A DNA stretch of 64,000 bases from Sphingomonas faeni (GTDB lineage Bacteria > Pseudomonadota > Alphaproteobacteria > Sphingomonadales > Sphingomonadaceae), in assembly GCF_024273235.1 (NCBI RefSeq), contig NZ_JANBVH010000020.1, positions 26,925 through 90,924 on the forward strand. Direction: 5' to 3'. Numbering within the stretch: the first letter of the stretch is position 1; every line of letters begins with the position of its first letter. A program made the position numbers and the translations under genes. Of this stretch, positions 38,701 to 44,352 are shown piece after piece. Below the pieces are notes generated by a model. That model was not told the origin of the DNA. It made no database searches and worked only from the letters and a program-made list of their open reading frames with translations.

Positions 38701-39005
38701 TTCTCAAGCCAGGGACCGCCGAGGTCCCTCTCGAGCAGCACCGCCTCGGGAACGACCGTGGCGATCGCCGCCCGCAGCGACGCGAATGGAAGGGAGTTTC
38801 CGCGGTCGGTGCCGGACTCTCCGCCCGCCTGCCTCAACTCCCGCAGGATCGCCGCGGCGCGCGGCGTCCAAGCCGCGCGCTCGGCGTCGACCACCACCGG
38901 GACGGTGCCGTCATGCTGGAGCGAGCAGACAAGTGTCGCGCGACCAGCCGAGCGGCTCCCCTTCACGCTTCTGTAGAGGGCGTCGGGAAGCTGATCATTC
39001 TTCAT
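29718..39005 (-). CDS. Giant pPIWI_RE protein fused to helical region and STAND/AAA-like ATPase
   Basis: The protein is about 3,095 residues. Residues 1-950 read as pPIWI_RE. An N-terminal X-like domain has VACVTVETMPFSKQPII and RASRRRWLANVP. A MID-like part includes VQATDWYDKKPDDPVNKPAG and IANANVQYLRPR. The RNase H/PIWI-like part contains WPGVRIVRIRLG and closes with RLPNPIEITVATTVMG and SLPAPLSFQSKVRDYM. An acidic linker follows, then ~1,400 residues that are mainly helical. A STAND/AAA-type ATPase comes next (GGRRLGKTALLK near 2,425, RRILVLLDETDNF near 2,500), then winged-helix-like segments. Typical pPIWI_RE proteins are roughly 900-1,000 residues (from memory). The start at 39005 overlaps the helicase stop by 11 bases. 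An ATG at 39017 is also possible. The pPIWI_RE call is motif recognition without a search. Confidence 0.75.
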   Translation of the reverse strand: MKNDQLPDALYRSVKGSRSAGRATLVCSLQHDGTVPVVVDAERAAWTPRAAAILRELRQAGGESGTDRGNSLPFASLRAAIATVVPEAVLLERDLGGPWLENPRPFLDVPPQPELRDRLGRALSLWSAQVLRPWAEKVEADEILVDTLQEMGRDAFEVGRIDGSLPEVIAAGRSFPQIRDAIVQQFAGALEGKELFDGLGPVWRIVRGNGKSNELEFITWPAVHEDALYSMVACVTVETMPFSKQPIINVRASRRRWLANVPSGGPLTGQRGVTVTLMGRLGPHVALEVSAPVRARKVQDPVAPEFLGQLLRVGPADLGAPLSELVERGAGSETFVGVAYSPKLGGSHPIGAGVSTRDQTDLFDAVQEAVDPLGFVPLDFAETPPIRRAPKRSEELHKALETEALLSDIAISMGRNDLDDDASLEVAWASLGLGEEAPPVTASTAATARERLAEVRSANAARVIRVFGDRKPSVVLIARTDDERRLLQTVLTSLFGSAVEIEARALPAGTHGAKASLPVADGKTAQRFEARVEAWRPLAEIIAKTRDGSHALVQATDWYDKKPDDPVNKPAGRYALASIANANVQYLRPRAPGHRGFANYLHRVQAAVYDLVFGHSGLVSEVASVVAGGFPDVETRPTSIIGISVLTQARNRFSATSGKLCIATRIDCDTGRTTARVGWHDGGMRWSASWEPLFEALKKIASPNIKASLGGPAVERESFQTFVREILDERAEVGDRPFVMIDSTSASSLWPWLTDGKVGGEMALGTERLDASRRWPGVRIVRIRLGHAARIAERKTALYEQAEPIAASTARLLERYCPTVVARTVRLGGVGTGTGHYWSTAGYFQMSFPRGLSVYRTFWSMVPVQKAFKDAPTPVDPKGLLAKLEIPIFDVSYRLPNPIEITVATTVMGDDPDRIAHFVSSLRYGYGHTAASTSLPAPLSFQSKVRDYMTRFALDVSDEEDEAAAEDGIGAIEGEGTSGQEEPANEQDTAFQVTDPRAWRQLLEKDEVSVVTAAPVAEPEAPIEREAAAVVVSDTTGEDDADGGGASSDSTPEGDDRTWSELQPVIRLPAFVTVDWLAANATVANSQLRAIHEERDLLMRLSGFGGWPLQRPSQAEFAALLHAGLRYPRFAVAFTQIAKRSVALAKRQYWSIFKNILSSAYGLSAGISQASGRHTPPKTDMDIAETLANGGQLDLALAHLFRRAYIKPLPAEVRRMIAADDHYLPLREFIADVSKHLHRSDYDWETDLQTFPTNPAEGTIVISDAGEAAKTLAIGEADDDGKQGGDPATLQEKDHDLHISPQAEPNATPLATVDTERTPMSDGLEQWADEMAAIVAAARSASSPDADVLDQLSSHVGRAAEALSAFVASRPRGIDSARLLDRALEVFTAALTVMVEAQEPEESIPVAPTGPFAELVEPELAAELEASLSIAEELASEAGSAIADAKEILGKMQMARLPEAMSLKAKAVTHSRDAAERAIEALDRIKTGSGIEPGETTAAPAISLDLKVVAPPNATEEIVDDDASDDGVADAGLWDSAQDADVPDEPIEMDVGSEQLADAIMGDGLTDASDEQVDPVTATPGPDPLQPMLLERFENFVAGGRFGLAFHMSRAASEAALFDAFPLSRAELRLAAISGHVSHAALQGSPFVHELLKGVHNTFSEMEDEAPHAVARRILALGSLAEFALFHNDPAGKDALEELRNVADGLGDAVHVFREALGAPLKHGLNLSPALMRAAGEEAKDDENSRRLIARVLSDIEDFSNKTYKFQLGNKLRNVLTKSDGELGRLRDRVAKGGNPALEATREFATSYRDRGQIIDLLAVAEIRANNFKMTGIDGIARDRMVGLIQGIAATCAEYVEISDAAPAIKRTLANIQRDRTEIVDATTALDAALERYEPNGALEEGAVRSARRALAGFLGLVRGLGRTPQPTDHLAAVHAPLLWVPTLDFGLGWLPSPYVPETVLELLVHSDPAGLSEPVGPEAFAEQVRDRISTGSHIPAAMMLSLGGYYAIPAEDVQGLQEFRLDDMGTRRDALNSQLLEARLLVDRAQRTSGAGSQDEAQSLLSLLDRISPDELPSEVPLESRGEDVELEQILDFKAAYGLIDDVRTKVETLLKRPRDALMARIEAMAKAGTAAAGDLAKVRSLVVGDDLLTANEYLEFLQDGRALPETTSPNPRFRAFYPAVPEQLTATPRPSLDQLATAIGQGSGFAGLDFGRLQSDRRVEALEGLELWSELRRSVASGRQEADVALRLERMFEQFGLRVDVRSSQQRNSRKLYVVDMRIDLFKDEASVLLPDFGSLTDGNYRVCIGMRLPNDGELRSLQAEAGVQRLIYIVTDTVLPERRRQLHLSCLENRSKLLVVDEAMVVFALAEPEGRGLTLIELAQPFAYADPYKDYGNGAVPREMFFGRVKERLTLLDPFGSCIVYGGRRLGKTALLKQVADEAEDTISGSAAVYVSIRELSGSAGNLWFSISKEFTTVFNRPVDTSDKFSDGVRVWLDADFKRRILVLLDETDNFIKSDSTKNFVHFIQLQKLMDDTGRRFKFVLAGLHNVTRLVHTENSPLKQIASDAQRIGPLMDAELGDAELLVTRPMAGMGYEFQNREDVWRILSYCNYYPVLVQKFCKGLLETLVADVKKRRSPVVITAAHIKEALDDEDIGIEKEIGETFDMTIKIEQRYALIANIVADRALRDAMNGRIGEGMSAVEVLDAAESWWPEAFSEANRLAVVEDLLDEMEGLGVLREVSGSRWALRSPTILRLLGDDDKIATTRGDFLDKAAPSEFDPGSTRRKLRQNDLMRIPEGVTCPLTLSQETDLLRDRAPVTLIFGSRSSSIEMVTGALASLGEAIDGRSSVEVHARSFMTADAMVKELKPGKDQVTLYVVPELSPWDASWVDQALRLKPVREGRVRVIFVGRPEHALSWIQDPRRASMAGEVKVVPLQTWSTTLADDMLEREHLDTDMFRGQVLEATGGYNSLVQQVFSGASSTGAKSFGARLQTMASRRRREQSLPVELGLVGDMLAVFRGIVEFTKGDDITAYYIKDGVIEGLGLDLSGQTVVDYGLLMALLEERPFDRSDAADGRPFRVNPLLNTLFGTKVAQ

Positions 39006-42000
39006 CGTCAGGTCCATCGGTGCAACGCAGCCCGGCACAGCGCGAGAGCGGTTCGTAGAAGGGTTCGTACAGGGCGCGATAGATCTCGGCGTCCACCGGA
39101 TCGGGGTCGTTCAGCCGCGCTCGCAGGATATCGCGCATTGCGACAAGCATGCTGCTCCGCCTAGAGTCGGCATGACCCGCCGCCGATCGCGGCGCCCAGG
39201 CGGCGTCGACGAAGATCGCGCGTGCCGCGCAGCCGTTGCGCATTGCTCGGCCGATCGTCTGAAGGACGTCGACCATGATGTCGGCAGTGAAAGGCACCGC
39301 GAGGTCGCCAAGCCGGCTCGCCTGCAGCGGGAACCGCAGGAGCCGCCGGATGACGAGCGAAAGCTCGCGCCGTGCCTCGCGCCACTGCGCCGCGATCGAG
39401 CCGACGTCGGCATCAGGCGGGAAGTCCCGCATGTCAAACCGAAGCGACCGCTCGCCGGCGATACCGGCCACAAGGTCGAGGCTCTCCGACGCGGGATGCG
39501 GGCGAGCGAGGAAGACCAGGGTTCCAAGCAGCGCGTCGCGACGCCGCGGGCCGCTCTCGAAGACGATGTTCACACCGCGGGCGAGCGCCTTCATCGGGAA
39601 GACGATGACGTCCCAGTTATCGCGCATGCTGAGCCTCTCAACCTGCGCCGCGGTCACCCAGTCGCCCTCGTTATGCTCTGGCGGGCGGTTGGTCACGCCG
39701 ACCACTCTGCCTGCGACCCCGGGATAGACGCGCTTGATATGCGCCTTCACCTTCTTGACCTGCTCGTAGCTGTTCACGACGATGCCGACCTTGCGGCCCT
39801 CGTCGAAGTCCCTCGTCATCTGGAACACCAGAGGATCATCACCCTGGAAGTAGTGATCCACCATCTTGCGCAGCACGCGATCACGCGTGCCGAGCGGGGC
39901 GCCGCTGAACCTCAGGAAGCTTGATGGCTGCGAGGGATCGACGATCGGCGCGAACACGTAGCGTGAATCCTCCCAGGCACGTCCGACGTCCGGGCGCCGC
40001 AGGACGATGTCCGGGCCGACGGGTATGTGGAACGTCGGGCTCTCCTCGAGATACGACGTCGCGCTGGCGAGCAGGACGTTCGGACCCCGCACCCTCCCCT
40101 CATGACGCAGCAAACCGCCAAGCCGGTACATCAGCGTGCGAGGGGCGCCGCGGAACGACACGTACTGCAGCCGAACCCGCGAGCGCGGACCATCGTCCTC
40201 GTAGCGAAAGCGGATACCCGAAAGCCGGCCGATAAGCGCCTCGGGAACGAGCCTGCCCAAGTCCTCGGAGATCCCCTGCTGGAACAGCGGCTCGCGGTGG
40301 ACGCCCTCCGCAATCATGGCCTGCTGGGCAGGGATCAGCGCTAGGAACTGCATGATTACGGTCGTCGCGCCGACGAGGAAGCGGAAAAGCTCGACGAGAT
40401 CGTCGCGCCCGATCTCGCCATTGGGGCTGACAAGCCCGAACATGCGGCCACGGATCTCCTCGAGATACTCGTCCCGCCGCGCTGCAAGCGGTTCGGAGAT
40501 CCAGTAGCGCGTCGCGGCTGCGATGGCCGTCGCCGCGTCGGTCACCTCCTCACGGCTCCGCGCAATGTCTACCGCGATACGGTCGGGTTCGAAGCCATAC
40601 CCGTCGACGTCCTGATCCTCGTCAGTCCGCCGCATCAGCGCCGCACGGATGCAGCCATCCCAGAGCGCCCGTATCGCGTTGAAGCGCCGCTCCTCCGCCT
40701 CCTGCTCCTGCCCCTCGAGCAATGAGATGTCTGCCGGGCTGAAGATCGCGGTCAGGATGTTGTTGCCGGTGACGAACGTGTCCTCGAAGCGCGAGAGCGG
40801 CGTCTCGATGCCGCTGCGCACCCGCAGGCGCCTCAGGTGGCCGACGAGGCTGTGGTTGAGGCTCCGGAAGTCCGACGCCGCGCGGCCGTACTGCTGGATG
40901 TTGCTCGCCGCCATGTCGGTCCGGCCGGCGGACAGGGGCACGAACAGGTCGCGGTTGAGAGCATGCTCGTAGCTTGACTCGCTACCCGTTAGGTCGAGCG
41001 ACGCGACCGCCTTGCCGTCCAGCACCGCCTGGGCACCGTCGGCCTCGTCGACGATCACGAGATCCGCGGTCATCGCGACGGCTTCGAAATGCCGCACGCG
41101 CTCGTCCACGAAGTGCGGGCTGATCCGTGTGTCCAGCGACAGCACGTGACCGAGCCAGATGCGGTGATCCACAAGCTCGCGCGGCGCACGCAGGCGGCCG
41201 CACTGACCGGATAGCGGGCAGAGGTGGGCCACCTCCTGGGCCTTCGGCGTGCCGTCTGCCTTCAGTGGCCGCTGCAGCACCGACATGCATGGTGGCGCAA
41301 GGTGGGGGAACTCTCGGTCAGGCTGCGGATCCTCCTCGTATCCACCGAGCGCGCAGTTGAGCGCCAGCAGTTCGGCACCGTCGACTGTCCTGCCAAAACC
41401 CCTTGCCTCGTCCGCGCCGATCCTGTCGGCGAGCTTTCGCGCGTGCTCGATCCGGGTCTGGGGAGACTGCCCGACAAGTAGGCCGACGTCGGCGCCATAG
41501 GTGCTCAGGTCCGCCATTAGGTTGAGCGACGTCTCGATCGACGGCAGGAGCACGACGGCGCGGTACCCGCGCGCGTCGAGCCACATCAGCAGCAACACGA
41601 TCAGCGTGGTCTTTCCGGTGCCGGGCAAGCCGATGAGATGGCGCAGCCCATCGATCCGCAGGCGGTCGCCAGCAACCAGCCGACCTCCGACACGATCCGG
41701 CGAGAGGAACTCCACCTTCATCGATCCATCCGCCTCGCGGAGGCGAGAGGCCCAGTTGCCGGCTGGGCGCTCGGGATGCTCACGGTCGATCGCGTCGAGC
41801 TCATCCGCCACGGCGATAAGGTCGGTGACCGGGATCTCGATCGGCCCGCGCGGTTCGCGTCCCAGGTCGAAATGAGGCGGAGGCTCTGGCTCGAGACCGT
41901 CGAGATCGACCGTGATCCGCTCGGATGCTCCCGCGGGTCCCGCCTCGATCGCCATGGACTGGCCTGCGTTGGCATGCGCGATCGTCCATCGCCGAAGCCC

Positions 42001-42390
42001 AAGAGGCGACGTGAGCGCCGCGACCATCGCCGCCAGCTCGGGATCGTCCAGCGGCACCCTGCGGTGAAACGGCAGGCGGGGATCAGAGACGTCGATCCTG
42101 TATGGCGGCTCGCGGTAGTCCGCGTCGTCCCGGTGGTCCTCCTCCCAGCCGACAGCGGAGTAGGCAAGCTGCCTGAGTTGGATCTCCGAGGCAGCCACCA
42201 CCCCAAGCAGCCTAAGGGCGGTCGCCGCCGGTGCGAAACGCCGGACGGCGTCGCTATCGAGGACGGAGCCGAACCCAGACATGAGCGCCGGAGCGTTTCG
42301 CAAGTCACGCTCGCCGAGCAGCACGTCCATGGCCGCGCACAGCCACTGCGCACCCAGCACACCCTGGAAACCTGGCGGCTGGGCCCTCAT
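38995..42390 (-). CDS. DinG/XPD-like superfamily 2 helicase of the pPIWI_RE operon
   Basis: In this 1131-residue protein, the first ~230 residues are an accessory region, probably the Z domain named for pPIWI_RE islands. Helicase motifs follow: Walker A IGLPGTGKTTLIVLLL near residue 250, DEAD-type motif II DLVIVDEADGAQAV near 445, and motif VI DVLQTIGRAMRNG near 1045. Between motifs I and II four cysteines occur at about residues 347, 367, 388 and 393 (LNCALGG, PPCMSV, LCPLSGQC), the place where XPD/DinG helicases hold an Fe-S cluster. It probably unwinds DNA or DNA-RNA for the PIWI-like and nuclease partners. It overlaps the upstream nuclease gene by 4 bases. Confidence 0.82.
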   Translation of the reverse strand: MRAQPPGFQGVLGAQWLCAAMDVLLGERDLRNAPALMSGFGSVLDSDAVRRFAPAATALRLLGVVAASEIQLRQLAYSAVGWEEDHRDDADYREPPYRIDVSDPRLPFHRRVPLDDPELAAMVAALTSPLGLRRWTIAHANAGQSMAIEAGPAGASERITVDLDGLEPEPPPHFDLGREPRGPIEIPVTDLIAVADELDAIDREHPERPAGNWASRLREADGSMKVEFLSPDRVGGRLVAGDRLRIDGLRHLIGLPGTGKTTLIVLLLMWLDARGYRAVVLLPSIETSLNLMADLSTYGADVGLLVGQSPQTRIEHARKLADRIGADEARGFGRTVDGAELLALNCALGGYEEDPQPDREFPHLAPPCMSVLQRPLKADGTPKAQEVAHLCPLSGQCGRLRAPRELVDHRIWLGHVLSLDTRISPHFVDERVRHFEAVAMTADLVIVDEADGAQAVLDGKAVASLDLTGSESSYEHALNRDLFVPLSAGRTDMAASNIQQYGRAASDFRSLNHSLVGHLRRLRVRSGIETPLSRFEDTFVTGNNILTAIFSPADISLLEGQEQEAEERRFNAIRALWDGCIRAALMRRTDEDQDVDGYGFEPDRIAVDIARSREEVTDAATAIAAATRYWISEPLAARRDEYLEEIRGRMFGLVSPNGEIGRDDLVELFRFLVGATTVIMQFLALIPAQQAMIAEGVHREPLFQQGISEDLGRLVPEALIGRLSGIRFRYEDDGPRSRVRLQYVSFRGAPRTLMYRLGGLLRHEGRVRGPNVLLASATSYLEESPTFHIPVGPDIVLRRPDVGRAWEDSRYVFAPIVDPSQPSSFLRFSGAPLGTRDRVLRKMVDHYFQGDDPLVFQMTRDFDEGRKVGIVVNSYEQVKKVKAHIKRVYPGVAGRVVGVTNRPPEHNEGDWVTAAQVERLSMRDNWDVIVFPMKALARGVNIVFESGPRRRDALLGTLVFLARPHPASESLDLVAGIAGERSLRFDMRDFPPDADVGSIAAQWREARRELSLVIRRLLRFPLQASRLGDLAVPFTADIMVDVLQTIGRAMRNGCAARAIFVDAAWAPRSAAGHADSRRSSMLVAMRDILRARLNDPDPVDAEIYRALYEPFYEPLSRCAGLRCTDGPDDEE

Positions 42391-43481
42391 ACGCCAAACG
42401 CCCGGATAGCCGACGCCACTGTCATGAACTCGAGCGCCTCATCACCGGTGTAGGCCCCGCGGAGGTCATCGATGTAGCGGGGATTGATCCGCAACTTGTA
42501 GTCAGGGACGACTATCACCCGACGGCCGAAGAGTGACAGGCGGCCAATGCCACGTGACAGTCGCGCGCCGAGGACCAGCGGGCTCGCATAGCTCTTCACA
42601 TCGAGGCCGACCGAAAGGGCGTCCAGCCCGACGTCGGCCGCGTCGGCCATGGGATAGAGGACCGAGTTCCTTCCGCGCGCGATGAGCGCGTCGTGCAGGC
42701 GAACCTCGTCAAGCCCTGGACCGACCCAGAACGCAAGCAATGCCGCGTTGGCCAAGCGGCTAAGCGATGGCTGGTCGATCACCTCGCCCGGGACGGTCTC
42801 GCCCTCGAGCACACACTGCCGCACTTGACACCGACCATCCGGGAACGCCGGATCGCGAACCGGCCAAAGCAGTGCGCCGCACCGCCCGCAGCGTCGAGCC
42901 ACGCCTCCGGACAGGGCACCCTGCGGGATCGACCGGTAGAGCCCGTGGATCGTCCGGGCGGCGTGCGCATGCCCACGGGAGATAAAGTCGTGCAGCTCGT
43001 TCTGCGAGATGACGGGTCGTCGCACGACCAGTTCTCGGATCGCGGTGTAGGCACTCGCGCGCTGGCTTGCCGGGTAGCTTTGGACTGCGGCCCGGAGCTG
43101 CTCGTGGTGAAGGTCCTCCTCCGCGTTGATCTCGCTCCCGCCCATGCGGGCGAGCTCGCGGCAGTCGTCGGTCGGCACGCCAAGCGAGCCATCGGCGAGC
43201 TCGACGTCGCCGTAGCGGAAGCCATCCGCGAAGCTCGGCACTCCCCAACTCCGCATCGGAAGCGTCGCCCTCCCCATGACGAGGTGAATACTTGAACCGA
43301 TGTCCTCGACGCCCTCATCGACGCACAGGCGCGACAGACGCGCTAGCGCACGCCGAGCGATCGGCGGGAGGCTCGAGTCCTGCTGAACCGAACCTCCATC
43401 GTTCGAAATGCGCTCGTAGATCTCGCATAGTCCGCGAGCGAGCATCTGAGCGGTACTAATCGCGGCTAATTGTTCAAGCAA
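42387..43481 (-). CDS. Zinc-ribbon PD-(D/E)XK nuclease of the pPIWI_RE operon
   Basis: The 364-residue protein is first in the operon. Residues 1-180 are helical and probably correspond to the Y domain of pPIWI_RE islands. Residues ~192-218 form a zinc ribbon (CGRCGALLWPV, then CQVRQC). The C-terminal ~120 residues have a restriction-endonuclease-like core: GPGLDEVRLHDAL (acidic residue of motif I) and VGLDALSVGLDVKSYASPL (D-x-K), as expected for the REase associated with pPIWI_RE. The start is uncertain: TTG at 43481 gives MLEQLAAIST, with a G-rich stretch upstream, while ATG at 43445 (MLARGLCEI) lacks a good site. The ATGA overlap with the helicase indicates coupled translation. Confidence 0.78.
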   Translation of the reverse strand: MLEQLAAISTAQMLARGLCEIYERISNDGGSVQQDSSLPPIARRALARLSRLCVDEGVEDIGSSIHLVMGRATLPMRSWGVPSFADGFRYGDVELADGSLGVPTDDCRELARMGGSEINAEEDLHHEQLRAAVQSYPASQRASAYTAIRELVVRRPVISQNELHDFISRGHAHAARTIHGLYRSIPQGALSGGVARRCGRCGALLWPVRDPAFPDGRCQVRQCVLEGETVPGEVIDQPSLSRLANAALLAFWVGPGLDEVRLHDALIARGRNSVLYPMADAADVGLDALSVGLDVKSYASPLVLGARLSRGIGRLSLFGRRVIVVPDYKLRINPRYIDDLRGAYTGDEALEFMTVASAIRAFGV

Positions 43482-44352
43482 GGCAGCCCCCGCAGACCGG
43501 GACGACGAGCCGCTCGGCCGAGGCAGGCCACCTCAACAGACTTCATCGAGTTCCCCCAAGCTCCAGCGAGAGTCACCACCAGCGCACGATTTGGACCGAT
43601 CGGTGACTTCTCGCAGGCGCAGCCGCAGCCGCAGCTTTTAGTACACCGGCGGGTTTGACCGCACCTATGGCGATATCCAATCTGGTTGCAGTTCCATCGC
43701 TTGTCTTTTGATTTCTCGTGAGAACGGGCGAGTATCCTCGGGAGGCGGTGCGATTCAAGGTTCACTTATTGAACTCTCTACCGACGCGCCATCAGACGCA
43801 AGTAAGGCTCGACCGCGCACCGTCGATATTTCGTCGCGCGCATCTGTTGCTGGAAAGCTTGCTGCTTAGTTCTGCAGCTATCCAACGAGAGCGGGACTGG
43901 CAGCCCGTTCGCGGACGCCGCCCTTGCGAGTGTCGTCAGGCTGCGCCCTGAGGAGTACCTGCTTGTGCCATCTTGGCCCTACGGCGCTTGGCTCGTTTGC
44001 CGAAATGTTGGCTTTTGAGATCACCGAAATGCACGCCGAACGTACAAAACTAGGGCGCATAGTTGCCAATCGCCTAAGCTGAACGAGAGGCGGCTTGCCC
44101 CAACCTGCCCGAAACGGCCATTCCGGTTTGCACAAGGAAACGGGCCCTTCGGCACCCTGCCCCATCTTCTGAACGAACGTCCGTTTACGAGGATCGCTTC
44201 GCGATAGCGGACAGGCCGCTTTCCACCAGGATTAGCTCAATAGCGGCCGGTCTGGTAACGGCATTTACCTGATTCTGAGACGGATTGCCCACCCGCTTGC
44301 GAAGGGCGAGGAGGTCGCGCAGCGCCCCGCGGGAGACTCCGGCGGACAGAAC
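43482..44352. other. Long gap upstream of the pPIWI_RE operon
   Basis: The 871 bases between the relaxase gene end and the nuclease start hold no convincing gene. Short minus-strand frames (43466-43765, 43878-44165) have no recognisable features. The operon promoter must lie here unless transcription reads through from traA. No repeats, tRNA or CRISPR-like structure were seen. Confidence 0.45.

Noticed and set aside
28075..43481. Operon as DISARM, BREX or Dpd system
   Set aside because: No methyltransferase, DrmB-like DUF1998, PglZ, BrxC or DpdA-like TGT protein is encoded; motifs fit pPIWI_RE better.
43466..43765. Minus-strand 99-codon frame upstream of the nuclease gene
   Set aside because: Cys/Arg-rich composition, no ribosome-binding site or homology pattern; it probably reads the leader region.
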